NCBI GenBank assembly: GCA_040756055.1
Contig: JBFLZR010000005.1
Span: forward strand, 62,001-126,000
Source of the DNA: Candidatus Zixiibacteriota bacterium
GTDB taxonomy: Bacteria > Zixibacteria > MSB-5A5 > GN15 > FEB-12
Direction of reading: 5' to 3'
DNA length: 64,000 nucleotides
A program made the translations under genes and the position numbers. Positions 1 through 8,801 of the stretch are shown here, one piece after another; the first letter of the stretch is position 1, and every line of letters begins with the position of its first letter. The notes under the pieces are model-generated. The model saw only the letters and a list, made by a program, of their open reading frames with translations, was not told the DNA's origin and did not search any database.

Positions 1-942
1 CTTACCGTCCTCAACAACCGTTACAACGGTGAAGCCTCGGGTTCGGTCCACTACGGACCATCAATCGATGACATCGAAAAGGATATCAAAAAGGGTATAG
101 AGAAAATTCAGGGTTTCAAGGAAATCACGATCGAGACCCTCGAGGACGTCAGCAATTTCAAGATCAACCCGATTGCCCGCTCGGCGCTGGTTGCGATGCT
201 TTTGAATTACATCTCCGGCGAAACGAGGCGCTATCCGTGGGAAGTTTTGGCGCTCGGTTCACCGGTGGGCATCAAAAGCTCCATTACCATCAGTATCGAT
301 AAACCCTCGGAGATGATCGATGCGCTCGAGAGAAGCGACTATCCGATAATTAAGCTCAAGATGGGCAACGAGGAAGATATTATGCTCCTCGATGCCATCG
401 ATAAGGTCAGGGGCAAGGAGATCAGGGTCGATGTAAACGGGGCGTGGTCGTGCGCCAAAGCCGAGGAAATGATCTTCCATCTCTCCAGGAAAGGCGTTAA
501 AATCATCGAACAGCCGACGGACACGGCATTTGTTCAGGAATGGCCGCACCTCAAGGGCAAAGCGACCGAGGTGGAACTGGTGCTTGACGAAGGATTGAAC
601 ACTTCGGAAGATTACAGCGATATGGCCGAGTATGTCGACGGAATAAATATCAAGATGGAAAAGTGTGGCGGCATCCTCGAGGCTGTCAGAATCGCCGATA
701 AGGCCCAGGCGGACAAGAAGAAAGTCATGCTCGGGTGCATGGTCGAGTCTTCGGTCGGAATCGCCCAGTCGGTTTACATGTCGTCAAAGGCGGATTATTT
801 TGACCTTGACGGACCGCTGCTTTTGCAGGATGATATCGCAGATGGGATCAAATACGACAGGGAGTCAATTGAGGTCGACCGTGAGATTATCGGCGGCCCC
901 AAACTTAAACGCGATGTTATGGAGAAGTACATTTCCGGTTAG
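1..942 (+). CDS. L-Ala-D/L-Glu-type dipeptide epimerase (enolase superfamily), 5' truncated
   Basis: The frame is open from the first base, so the N-terminus lies outside the window; 313 residues are visible. Enolase-superfamily hallmarks appear in order: a KLK (KxK) acid/base motif near visible residue 118, DVN with the first metal-ligand Asp near 144, IEQP with the second ligand Glu near 170, LDEG near 196, and the opposite-face Lys in NIKMEK near 218. A DLDGP segment near the C-terminus matches the DxD motif that binds the dipeptide amino group in Ala-Glu epimerases. In that family the enzyme epimerises L-Ala-D-Glu released during murein recycling. The next gene is a murein amidase overlapping by 29 bases, which supports a cell-wall role. 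Exact dipeptide specificity is inference. Confidence 0.85.
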   Translation, partial: LTVLNNRYNGEASGSVHYGPSIDDIEKDIKKGIEKIQGFKEITIETLEDVSNFKINPIARSALVAMLLNYISGETRRYPWEVLALGSPVGIKSSITISIDKPSEMIDALERSDYPIIKLKMGNEEDIMLLDAIDKVRGKEIRVDVNGAWSCAKAEEMIFHLSRKGVKIIEQPTDTAFVQEWPHLKGKATEVELVLDEGLNTSEDYSDMAEYVDGINIKMEKCGGILEAVRIADKAQADKKKVMLGCMVESSVGIAQSVYMSSKADYFDLDGPLLLQDDIADGIKYDRESIEVDREIIGGPKLKRDVMEKYISG

Positions 943-2929
943 GCTGCTTATCAGCCTGATCTTATCCGTTGTTGCCGTCTCATCGGTGATGGGTGCATCG
1001 CTCAAACCCGACGACATCAACGATGTAAATGCCCAGATAAAAATCATCCATCCCAAGCCGAACCAACTGGTAGCATCGGTTGATTCGGCTTTCATATTGG
1101 GGAATGTCCCGGCCGAAAACGATGGCCAGGCCTACAAGCTGTTTATCAACGATCAATTTGTGCCGGTTCATCCCAATGGCGGCTTTATCGCGTTTTTGCC
1201 CATCGCCCCCGACACATTCCAGTTTCACCTTGAGGCCTATCTCGTCGAAAAAGACCGCTACAAAGACCTCAATGGAACCAGTTCCAAAAACGACATTCTC
1301 TCTATCCATATCCAGCGCGCGCTGACAAAAACCCTTTCTGTTGTGGTGCCGAAACCGATGCAGACACTCCCCATGGATTCAACGGTCTTTGACCGGGAAA
1401 TCAACCTTCCGTCGGGCGACATAGTGATGACATCAGGCGACAGGTTCAAAGTCGAGTTTCGAGGTACTCCCGGACGAGCGGCATGGTTTGGCATTCCCGG
1501 AGTGATTGACTCGGTGCCGATGGCCGAACTGGAACCACAAATGCAACAGTTCTTCGGAGAATCCGTCTTCGGCGCCGGAGGGGTCCCTGAATCGCTTAAG
1601 GTGGCGGGGGTGTACTCGGGATTTTATGACATCCCTCCCGGGGTCCAATGCGATACCGTGCGCTTGAATTACTGCCTCGGCCAACTCGGGGTGAGGGAAT
1701 TGCTGCACAGGTTCTGGCTGCCTCCGTACGAGCATGACGACCGAATGCTGTCGATGCTTCTTTCCATGACTGACACCACGTGCGCGGACACGATCAGTTC
1801 CTACCGGGTGTCCATCAACGGCCCCGATTACCCGTTCACTGTCCGCTTCATGGATTCAGTACAGATTATCCGGTACGCGCCGCGCATGGGGTATTTCGCC
1901 ATATTTCAGCCAAAAGGAGTGGAAGCACTGGCCGTGGGAGCCGAGGCAGACTGGTACAGGATTCAACTGTCAAAAACGCAGTTCGCCTGGGTACAAAAAA
2001 ACTCCGTTGAGATTCTCCCCAAGGGTATCCTTCCGCCGTCATCCTATCTTGCCTCGGTGAGAACTTATGATTCGACCGGCAGCCTTCTGTTCGAATTTCC
2101 GCTGACAGGTAAACACCCGTTTCGGGTGTTCGAGGATGACCCCAAAACATTGCGGATACAGTTGTTCGGGGTTACATCAAACACCGACTGGATCCGTTAC
2201 GATTTTGCCGACACTCTGGTGGATATCGCTACCTGGTCGCAACCCGAAAATGGCGTCTACGAATTCAAGATTCATCTGCGCCACGATATCTGGGGATACG
2301 ATACTTTTTACAGGGGAAACACATTCTATTTCCAACTCAACAAGGCTCCTGAAGATCTTAATGATATTGAAGATAAGATAATCGTGATAGACCCCGGTCA
2401 TTCCAAAGACTCCGGCGCGATCGGTCCCACTGGTTACACCGAAGCGGAGGCGAATCTGGCCATTGCCCTGAAAGTGGCCGAGAAGCTCCAATCAAGAGGC
2501 GCCATTGTCGTTCTTACCCGCGAAGATATGAGCGACCTTCCGCTTTACGACCGACCCACCATCGCGAAAATCGTGGATGCCGACCTGTTCGTATCGATTC
2601 ATAACAACGCCCTGCCGGACCGCATCAATCCTTTCCAGAACAATGGTTCATCGACATATTACTATCATCCCCATTCAATCGGGCTGGCGCGCGCCATACA
2701 AAAGGCACTGGTGCCGAAAACCGAGTTAAGAGATTTTGGCCTTTATCATGGCAACCTGGCGGTGAATCGCCCGACTCAGTACCCGGCGGTGCTGGTGGAA
2801 TGTGCTTTCATGATTTTACCGGAGCAGGAGGCATTGCTCAAGACCGACAAATTCCGCGAGCGAATAGCCGAGGCAATAACGGATGGTATTGAAGAGTTTC
2901 TAAAGGAAGCGCACAATGTCCGCAAATGA
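914..2929 (+). CDS. N-acetylmuramoyl-L-alanine amidase (Amidase_3), exported
   Basis: A zinc amidase that should cleave the amide between N-acetylmuramic acid and the stem peptide in the periplasm. The catalytic domain fills roughly residues 489-671. Candidate zinc ligands are the His of DPGH, the Glu of TEAEANL and the His of SIHNN; the catalytic Glu is in LVECAF. The N-terminal ~490 residues are long for the family and include an SH3-like stretch just before the catalytic part. I chose ATG 914 because it begins a clear signal peptide (basic start, hydrophobic run, cut after VMGA). A longer frame from 665 has a non-protein-like prefix lying inside the epimerase gene. Overlaps the upstream gene by 29 bases and the downstream gene by 14. 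Confidence 0.9.
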   Translation: MLWRSTFPVRLLISLILSVVAVSSVMGASLKPDDINDVNAQIKIIHPKPNQLVASVDSAFILGNVPAENDGQAYKLFINDQFVPVHPNGGFIAFLPIAPDTFQFHLEAYLVEKDRYKDLNGTSSKNDILSIHIQRALTKTLSVVVPKPMQTLPMDSTVFDREINLPSGDIVMTSGDRFKVEFRGTPGRAAWFGIPGVIDSVPMAELEPQMQQFFGESVFGAGGVPESLKVAGVYSGFYDIPPGVQCDTVRLNYCLGQLGVRELLHRFWLPPYEHDDRMLSMLLSMTDTTCADTISSYRVSINGPDYPFTVRFMDSVQIIRYAPRMGYFAIFQPKGVEALAVGAEADWYRIQLSKTQFAWVQKNSVEILPKGILPPSSYLASVRTYDSTGSLLFEFPLTGKHPFRVFEDDPKTLRIQLFGVTSNTDWIRYDFADTLVDIATWSQPENGVYEFKIHLRHDIWGYDTFYRGNTFYFQLNKAPEDLNDIEDKIIVIDPGHSKDSGAIGPTGYTEAEANLAIALKVAEKLQSRGAIVVLTREDMSDLPLYDRPTIAKIVDADLFVSIHNNALPDRINPFQNNGSSTYYYHPHSIGLARAIQKALVPKTELRDFGLYHGNLAVNRPTQYPAVLVECAFMILPEQEALLKTDKFRERIAEAITDGIEEFLKEAHNVRK

Positions 2930-3173
2930 TTCCAAAACCGTTTCCACGAAAAAGAAACAGCCGATGTGGCTGGTTTATGTCGCTTTGCTTCTTGGCGGGG
3001 CGATACTGCTCGCCGACGCCTATAATGTCACGCAACTCGACCGGTGGACCGCCCGACTCGGTTTGTCACTGGTCTATACGGCATTGGCTCTTTTCGTGGG
3101 GAATGGCCGTACGGTCGGTTTTGTAGCTGTTGCTATTGTCTGGCTGGCGGTCATAGCCTCTTATATTCTCTGA
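2916..3173 (+). CDS. small two- to three-TM membrane protein, unknown function
   Basis: An 85-residue protein with a hydrophilic Lys-rich N-terminus (residues 1-16), a hydrophobic segment at about 18-35, and a second hydrophobic stretch at about 48-85 that could hold two helices. It overlaps the amidase 3' end by 14 bases, so it is translationally coupled to it and probably acts in the same envelope process. I recognise no family. The overlap and the clean membrane profile are why I regard it as real. Confidence 0.65.
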   Translation: MSANDSKTVSTKKKQPMWLVYVALLLGGAILLADAYNVTQLDRWTARLGLSLVYTALALFVGNGRTVGFVAVAIVWLAVIASYIL

Positions 3174-3221
3174 GAACTACGTATTAGAGATATAACCATT
3201 CAAAATACAGGGGGATGAGTT

Positions 3222-4211
3222 ATGCCCAAAACATTGAGCTTATTGTTGATAATCGTCCTATTTGCGGGCGGAGTATGCGCCGGAGATAACGATGTGGTAA
3301 CGCCGCTTCATCCGGTAAATACCTACTCGATAGTGGCGTACGATTCGACCACCGGGCAGTTCGGGGCGGCGGTGCAGTCGCACTGGTTCAAGGTCGGCGA
3401 TGTTATCTGGCTGGAGCCGGGGGTGGGGGCGGTAGCGACCCAGTCACTGGTGGAATTTTCCTACGGTCCCCTCGGACTGGAAATGATGAAAAACGGCAAG
3501 TCGGCCAAACAGGCTCTCAAGGGCCTGCTTGCCTCAGACCCGCAGAATGCCGTCAGGCAGGTGGCCATGATCGATGCTAATGGAGTTATTGCGACACACA
3601 CCGGCGACAAGTGTATCGCCGAAGCAGGGCACAAAATTGGCGGGAACTACTCCGTGCAGGCTAACCTGATGGAGAAAAACACCGTCTGGGATGCTATGGC
3701 AAGAGCATTCGAAACAACCGAGGGAGACCTTGCTGACAAAATGATGGCCGCGCTTGAAGCCGCTCAGGCTGAGGGGGGAGACATTCGCGGGAAACAGTCG
3801 GCGGCAATGGTTGTCGTCAGCGGCGAGCCGACCGGACGCCCCTGGGTGGACCGGCTGGTTGATATTCGGGTCGATGATTCACCGGAGCCGCTAAAAGAAC
3901 TTCGCCGACTTTTGAACATTACGCGCGCCTATGATCACATGAACAAAGGCGACGAGTATATCGCCGTTAATGATTTCGACAACGCCAACAAAGAATACGC
4001 TAAGGCCGCTGAGATGGCTCCCGGTAACGCTGAGATCATGTTCTGGCATGCGGCCACCCTCGTGACGGCCGGTGAGTTGGAAAGGTCCCTGCCGCTGTTT
4101 AAGAAGGTCTTCGCGATGGATGAAAACTGGCGCATCCTCGTGCCTCGTTTGGTGAAGGCGGACCTTCTTCCGAACGATGATACTATAATCTCAAAAATAC
4201 TGGCGCAGTGA
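3222..4211 (+). CDS. exported DUF1028-family protein with C-terminal TPR-like region
   Basis: Residues 1-20 are a signal peptide ending ...CAG. Residues ~30-230 match the DUF1028 family (Ntn-hydrolase-like fold, function poorly known): NTYSIVAYD start, FGAAVQSHWF, GAVATQS, and the late GRPWVDRLVDIRVDD block. The last ~100 residues read as helical TPR-like repeats (NAEIMFWHAATLV, LPLFKKVFAMDENW), a known C-terminal extension in this family. A GGGGGATG ribosome site lies just upstream. It sits between murein genes, so a periplasmic hydrolase or peptide-handling role is plausible but unproven. Confidence 0.8.
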   Translation: MPKTLSLLLIIVLFAGGVCAGDNDVVTPLHPVNTYSIVAYDSTTGQFGAAVQSHWFKVGDVIWLEPGVGAVATQSLVEFSYGPLGLEMMKNGKSAKQALKGLLASDPQNAVRQVAMIDANGVIATHTGDKCIAEAGHKIGGNYSVQANLMEKNTVWDAMARAFETTEGDLADKMMAALEAAQAEGGDIRGKQSAAMVVVSGEPTGRPWVDRLVDIRVDDSPEPLKELRRLLNITRAYDHMNKGDEYIAVNDFDNANKEYAKAAEMAPGNAEIMFWHAATLVTAGELERSLPLFKKVFAMDENWRILVPRLVKADLLPNDDTIISKILAQ

Positions 4212-4229
4212 AATTATCGACAGATACAT

Positions 4230-4259
4230 TGTAGGCGTTTGATTAATCAAACGCCTACA
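4230..4259. repeat. perfect 30-bp palindrome
   Basis: Thirty bases that equal their own reverse complement, with arm TGTAGGCGTTTGATT. It lies in the 56-base gap after the DUF1028 gene and 8 bases before the next ATG. In RNA it would form a long hairpin without a following U-run, so it is not a canonical terminator. It could be a processing or attenuation hairpin, an operator for a dimeric regulator, or a dispersed palindromic repeat. Confidence 0.8.
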
Positions 4260-4267
4260 GCCAGAAA

Positions 4268-4825
4268 ATGATGAATATGAGAGCACGCACCTATTTTATC
4301 CTGGCTGTCCTGGCGTTTTTGGCCGCAGTCGTGTACATCATCTGGTTGCCTTCCGAGGTCGATAATGAATTGTTGAAAACGGTTGAACAACTCCATAAGC
4401 GGCATGGTGCTGATATCGCAAAAGATGACTATCGCGTAATAGTAGATTACAGTCTGCCTATCTACAGCAAAAGGCTCTGGGTAATCGACGCGAAAACTGG
4501 TGACGTCGTTATACATTCGCACGTTTCTCACGCATGGAAATCCGGGTTTCTGTTTGCCACGGACCTGTCAAATGAGGTCAACTCGGAAAAGTCGTGTGGC
4601 GGAGCCTTCGTCACTGATAAGGCGTACAACGGTGATTTTGGAAACGCCATGCGTATAAAGGGTCTTGATGCCGGTATAAACGACAATGCTTACAGCCGCG
4701 CCATAGTTTTTCACGAATCATTCTGGCCATGGAGTAGAGGTTGCTTTATGACGCTGCCATCGACGAACAGAAAGCTGATAGACCTGACCGGCGGAGGCGC
4801 CTTGTTATACGTTAATGGCCGGTGA
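4268..4825 (+). CDS. membrane-anchored L,D-transpeptidase-like protein (YkuD_2 type)
   Basis: 185 residues: an N-terminal membrane anchor (about residues 7-27) followed by a domain with the pattern of the murein L,D-transpeptidase catalytic (YkuD_2) family: SHVSHAW, DLSNEVNSEKSCGGAF, GDFGNAMRIKGLDAGIND, an IVFH segment, and SRGCF holding the likely catalytic Cys. Classical members crosslink meso-DAP residues or attach lipoproteins to murein; activity here is inferred. Two ATGs six bases apart (4268, 4277) could start it; neither has a strong ribosome site, and a 30-bp palindrome lies immediately upstream. Confidence 0.75.
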   Translation: MMNMRARTYFILAVLAFLAAVVYIIWLPSEVDNELLKTVEQLHKRHGADIAKDDYRVIVDYSLPIYSKRLWVIDAKTGDVVIHSHVSHAWKSGFLFATDLSNEVNSEKSCGGAFVTDKAYNGDFGNAMRIKGLDAGINDNAYSRAIVFHESFWPWSRGCFMTLPSTNRKLIDLTGGGALLYVNGR

Positions 4826-4877
4826 CGATTATGTTATCGAACCTATGAGTCAACACGCAACGACATTGTAAAACATT

Positions 4878-5369
4878 TCAGAACGACCAGTTGACAATAG
4901 GGAAGACCGGGAACTGACCGCCCTGCTTGATTATGTTCACCAACCCGATCTGAAGTCCTTTCATAGTAACGGCATAGTTGACAAGCCCCAGCTGCAGACC
5001 GTTACACTTGTACGCGTAGTTCACGAACCCCCACTGGAAGCCCTCAAAATTGCGCCTGGTAATATTGATAAAGTTGTCCTGGAAGCCCAGGAAGTCCTCT
5101 TCAACCACACCCACCAGTCCGAATTGCCATCCTTTGGTCAGACCGGAGGTAGTGTGGTTCACCAGCCCGAAATCAACACCGCTGACCCAGGCATTTTTGC
5201 CATAGATGAGATTGAATCGCACGCCGCCGATTGAATAATCCTCGGGGAAAATCTGCACCGGATTGAACAAAGCCAACTGGATCGGTCGCTTCTCAGCAAA
5301 ACTCGTAGCGGGCATCAACGAGAGCATTACGAAAAGAAGACTGGCCAGCATGAGACATCTCTTAATCAT
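4878..5369 (-). CDS. secreted LA_2272-type surface-repeat protein
   Basis: 163 residues with a signal peptide (about 1-25, ending SFA). The rest consists of imperfect repeats around GLQxGLVNYA: VDFGLVNHT, WQFGLVGVV, FQWGFVNYA, LQLGLVNYA, LQIGLVNII. This is the pattern of proteins annotated as LA_2272-family surface repeat proteins. Alternating Gly/aromatic strands suggest a beta-rich outer-membrane or surface location. An AGGAGG site lies six bases before the ATG. Function is unknown. It is convergent with the L,D-transpeptidase-like gene. Confidence 0.7.
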   Translation of the reverse strand: MIKRCLMLASLLFVMLSLMPATSFAEKRPIQLALFNPVQIFPEDYSIGGVRFNLIYGKNAWVSGVDFGLVNHTTSGLTKGWQFGLVGVVEEDFLGFQDNFINITRRNFEGFQWGFVNYAYKCNGLQLGLVNYAVTMKGLQIGLVNIIKQGGQFPVFPIVNWSF

Positions 5370-5474
5370 GTTTGCCTCCTATATGACAGGTGTATATTAT
5401 TGCTGCGGATTTATACTCAAGATGAATCCCTGAAGGCAGACCGTCAAGCTCAAAAACCTGGCCTATCCGAAGCC

Positions 5475-6869
5475 CTAACTCGCCCGGCTCGACATCTGCC
5501 GGAAGAGTCGATGTGAGCGCCTCGCGCAGCGAAAGAGATCGACTATCCCCGGCAAAATACGCACCAGCGGTTTGGCGCGCAGAGGCGATACCACCGGACG
5601 AATCCGCACGGCTCTTCCAGCCGACATGGCCTTGCGATGAAGCCGGCTGTAGAAAGTGTAGAACTCATCCAGCGACAGTGTGGTCGGAAGTACCGGGTGA
5701 GCAAGGTCGTAAAGGCGCGTGTCCGTATAGGTTAACTGGTCGCGAACTTCTTCGTAGAATGGTGTGCCGGGAAAGGGAGTTAACACCGTAAATTCGAAAT
5801 AGAATATCTTCATGCGGTCCATATAGCGAAGGATATCCTCAAAATCCCTTTCTTTGAAATCCGGCCTGACAATAAACGCGCCCAGCGGGTCAACCTTGTT
5901 CGCGTGCAGAATTTCAACCGCGCGGGTGTTGATATCCACCGAGCCTTTCTTGTGAAGTTGCTTCATCTCTATGTCGCTGACAGTCTCGAGTCCGATAAAG
6001 ACTTTCTTTAGTCCGATTGATGCCCACTTTTCGACAATATCGGGTCGGTTGACAATGCTGTCTGCCCGGCTGAGCATGTAGTACTCTTTTTTGATCTTGA
6101 ACTGTTCAATCAGGCGGGCAATCTCCGACGCATGCCGGGGATCGAAAAAGAAATTGTCATCGCCAAAATAAACATACTTCTCATTGATCTCGGATAGCTC
6201 TCTGAGCACCAGATGGGGCGAGCGACGCAGGACCCGTCGCCCCGTCAGCACGGGGCAGGGGCAGAAGCTGCATCCGTGGGGACAGCCAATCGACGACACC
6301 ATCAGCGCCACTTTCTCCCAAACGAGGTGGCAGTATTTGGAGCGATACCGTGCAGTGAGGTCACGACGCGGCATCGGCAGGTCATTGAGGTTGGTCCGTT
6401 GCGTGTTGCGTTTTGTATAGCGCAACCCGCGATCCGTGCGGAAAGCAAGATCAGAAATATCGCCGAAGGGAGAATTGGACTCAAATGCTCTGACCACCTG
6501 CTGGAAGGATTGGTGCGAATGGCCGAGCGCGATTATATCCACCGAGGGATCATCGAAATCATCCGGCACGAGGGTAGCGTGCGGCCCTCCGACAATAGTC
6601 AAAATCTGTTGATTCATTTCTTTGATAATGCGAAGGATCTCAATTATTCGTGTCGCGTGGATTACCGTGCCCGTGATTCCGACAATATCGGGAGCGAATT
6701 TCTCGATGACCGTTTTCCATCGGCGGTCGGTTTTCATATCGATGATTATGACATCCTGTTCGGGAATCATGGCCGCCAGGTATTCCATCTGAAGGGGTTC
6801 TATGTTGATAAGTCTTCCGGGGATAATGCTCAGCGGGTCAACATCGGGATATATGAGCATGACCTTCAT
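5475..6869 (-). CDS. B12-binding domain / radical SAM protein
   Basis: Residues ~1-140 form a cobalamin-binding-like Rossmann domain (MLIYPDVDP, PDIVGITGTV, IVGGPHATL). Residues ~185-400 form a radical SAM core with the CPHGCSFC motif (CxxxCxxC) that binds the 4Fe-4S cluster and S-adenosylmethionine. These B12-radical SAM enzymes commonly methylate or rearrange unactivated carbons in lipids or cofactors; the substrate cannot be told here. I start at ATG 6869, seven bases after a GGAGGT site. A GTG at 6878 lies inside that site and is less likely. It appears monocistronic. Confidence 0.85.
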   Translation of the reverse strand: MKVMLIYPDVDPLSIIPGRLINIEPLQMEYLAAMIPEQDVIIIDMKTDRRWKTVIEKFAPDIVGITGTVIHATRIIEILRIIKEMNQQILTIVGGPHATLVPDDFDDPSVDIIALGHSHQSFQQVVRAFESNSPFGDISDLAFRTDRGLRYTKRNTQRTNLNDLPMPRRDLTARYRSKYCHLVWEKVALMVSSIGCPHGCSFCPCPVLTGRRVLRRSPHLVLRELSEINEKYVYFGDDNFFFDPRHASEIARLIEQFKIKKEYYMLSRADSIVNRPDIVEKWASIGLKKVFIGLETVSDIEMKQLHKKGSVDINTRAVEILHANKVDPLGAFIVRPDFKERDFEDILRYMDRMKIFYFEFTVLTPFPGTPFYEEVRDQLTYTDTRLYDLAHPVLPTTLSLDEFYTFYSRLHRKAMSAGRAVRIRPVVSPLRAKPLVRILPGIVDLFRCARRSHRLFRQMSSRAS

Positions 6870-7128
6870 CGTTCTCACCTCCGTTTTCGGGCCGGCTGGA
6901 TGCTTCGGCCCGATTTGGTTTTAGCTGCCCGATGTTAGTGCAATGCCGGTGCCGGCGGCGGTGATGTTATTTACTCTTGAGAGGGGGTTGTGACACAAGG
7001 AGATAGACCTCCAACACAAACTCACATTCGAACTTTACGTGGATAGCGCCTATGCGCGCAGGTAAGGAGATAGCCAGCTTGCGGAGGAGAAGACAAAGTA
7101 ACTTAGAAGTACTGTGATGAGGAGAGCA

Positions 7129-8118
7129 TCAGCCGCCGTGTGAATCACGAAATAACGATAATTGAGTTTCTGAATCCTTGCTCCTATGGATTCGATCCGA
7201 TGAGACGTTCGTGGCCAGATATTTCGAAATCGCATTAGCGGCAGTTTCCATTTCAACAACGATCCCGCCCGTTTCTATTAGAGAAGCGTTTCCTTGTGGC
7301 TGGGGACCAAACTGCGCGTGATCCAACACAAATACCGGTATACCCATCCGCCTCGCAACTTTAGCGGTATCATAAGTACCACTCATCTTGCCATTGGAGT
7401 CGCGTTCGGGACCGGCTTCAATCACAAGAACTGCGGTCGACAGAGCGCATATCAGTCTATTTCTGGCAAAGGCGTTTCCCGGGTGCCATTTATCATCGGG
7501 AGAAAATTGAGAGAGCGCCAGTACGTTGCTGTCCCAGTTAAACTCTTCAAGGGGCGGTTTTGTGGTCAACTGCAGAATGCCGTGGCTGAGAGCAAGCGTT
7601 GTCGTCCCCCCAGCCTCCAAGGCGCCAAGATGCGCTGCTGTATCAACGCCCTTGGCGTAGCCCGACACGATATTGAATCCCTCTCCCGCGAGGTCATAGG
7701 CGATTTTCGATGTTATCTCGAGTGTTTGGTCAGTGGCCGCTCTCGATCCCACCACCGCGATGCTTCTGGCTGAAAGCAGTTTGTTACACCCCCGTGCAAA
7801 CAAAACTGGGGATACCCCAAACTTGTCACAATAGACAAGAAGCTGTTGGGCGTACTGGTCAACTCCGGGATAAATCAACTTCACGCCGAGTTCCTGCAGT
7901 CCGTTCCAGCGTGCTTGGAATTCGTCCTCGTGGTCCGCAATTGGATGTTCTCGGAGGATTCGTGCAACCTCCGGGAGCCGCATCAACTCGTCAATTTGCG
8001 CGTCCGGCGGAAGCTCGCGCAGATTGTAACCTTCTACGGCAGTCGCGATTTTGAGCAAAGTCTTGGGTCCAACACCAGGGGTATTGAATAGACTATACCA
8101 GAAAAGCGCTCGGTCCAT
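7129..8118 (-). CDS. DprA/Smf-like DNA-processing protein (atypical branch)
   Basis: Begins with a helix-hairpin-helix-like segment (FNTPGVGPKTLLKIA), then the DprA Rossmann (SLOG superfamily) core: SIAVVGSRAAT, FNIVSGYAKGVDTAAHLGAL, NRLICALSTAVLVIEA, GIPVFVLDH, GNASLIETGG. The core is convincing. The usual GSLxTA loop reads SGTYDTAK, and there is no obvious C-terminal winged helix (329 residues). Classical DprA loads RecA on incoming ssDNA. This branch sits one base after a ComF-like phosphoribosyltransferase gene and away from competence genes, so a nucleotide-signalling or defence role is equally possible. SLOG relatives are known in nucleotide-centred conflict systems. Confidence 0.85.
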   Translation of the reverse strand: MDRALFWYSLFNTPGVGPKTLLKIATAVEGYNLRELPPDAQIDELMRLPEVARILREHPIADHEDEFQARWNGLQELGVKLIYPGVDQYAQQLLVYCDKFGVSPVLFARGCNKLLSARSIAVVGSRAATDQTLEITSKIAYDLAGEGFNIVSGYAKGVDTAAHLGALEAGGTTTLALSHGILQLTTKPPLEEFNWDSNVLALSQFSPDDKWHPGNAFARNRLICALSTAVLVIEAGPERDSNGKMSGTYDTAKVARRMGIPVFVLDHAQFGPQPQGNASLIETGGIVVEMETAANAISKYLATNVSSDRIHRSKDSETQLSLFRDSHGG

Positions 8119-8119
8119 A

Positions 8120-8710
8120 TTATCTCTTAATCCGGGTTTTAGTAAGTGCTAGTACAAATACGCGTGAAACCCTGCCTTTGGCAAGGATTACCTTCGTCGC
8201 CCACGCGAGCGTTTCTCCGGAGCGGTATAGGTCATCCAACAACAGGATGCACCTTCCTTCGAAGCGCAGGTCTCTAACCGTGAACGCCCCCGCTAATTGC
8301 GTGGACCGGCTGTGGCGATCTTCGATATCTTTGAGGGGTGACGTCTTTTTTACTTTGACCAAATAATCTGACGGTGAATCCAAACCCAGAATCTTGCCTG
8401 TCTCGTTTGCGATTGCCAGTACCGGTTGAAACCTTCTTGATGTGTCAGAAGGTGGAATGGGGACGATTGCGGATATCTGATCCGACAGCTCTACGTCGTC
8501 TCTTATAAACGCGGCGACAGTCCTCGCTATCGGCAGCAAAGGCTTCCTATCACCGCAATATTTGAGTCGGTAAAGGGCTTCTCCCAACTCGGTTCGCTTT
8601 GTGGTAAAAGTGCCGTTATCATGTCTTCGGCTCGATATTGTGTGCCTATCGAGAGTCCAGCCAAGATGCCAGATGCCGCCCAGGCGGTTTGGCTTGATGG
8701 AGATATTCAA
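8120..8710 (-). CDS. ComF-like phosphoribosyltransferase-domain protein
   Basis: Contains the PRPP-binding signature ILLLDDLYRSGET near the C-terminus and an upstream VPIPPSD segment typical of ComF-type PRTases. It lacks the N-terminal Cys zinc finger of classical ComF. The early GGIWHLGWTLDRHT and RTELGEALYRLKY segments look like a conserved N-terminal module. I prefer the TTG at 8710, which follows a GAGGAGGGG ribosome site; the same frame is open back to a TTG at 8773. The stop is one base from the DprA-like start, so the two are surely one operon. Enzymatic substrate unknown. Confidence 0.75.
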   Translation of the reverse strand: MNISIKPNRLGGIWHLGWTLDRHTISSRRHDNGTFTTKRTELGEALYRLKYCGDRKPLLPIARTVAAFIRDDVELSDQISAIVPIPPSDTSRRFQPVLAIANETGKILGLDSPSDYLVKVKKTSPLKDIEDRHSRSTQLAGAFTVRDLRFEGRCILLLDDLYRSGETLAWATKVILAKGRVSRVFVLALTKTRIKR

Positions 8711-8801
8711 TGTCCCCTCCTCTTTAGCGCGTACGGTTATGCGTATTGTCTCGAGTAACCGCCTGAGAAGCAATTTTACCCCGTAGTGATGGTTAAAAAA
8801 T

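Noticed and set aside
665-913. N-terminal extension of the amidase frame
   Set aside because: Arg/Ser-rich, non-protein-like residues translated from inside the epimerase gene; ATG 914 begins a proper signal peptide.
6213-6938. 241-codon open frame antisense to the radical SAM gene
   Set aside because: Covers the conserved CxxxCxxC region of the sense gene and has no family-like features.
6939-7128. Attachment-site copy of the tRNA-Arg 3' end beyond the DprA/PRTase pair
   Set aside because: No match to CCTGGCGGGGGTA or its complement found in the gap, so tRNA-mediated insertion of that pair is unsupported.
7050-7259. Small minus-strand frame after the DprA-like gene
   Set aside because: Overlaps the DprA 3' end in another frame, lacks a ribosome site and has no clear feature beyond a chance hydrophobic stretch.
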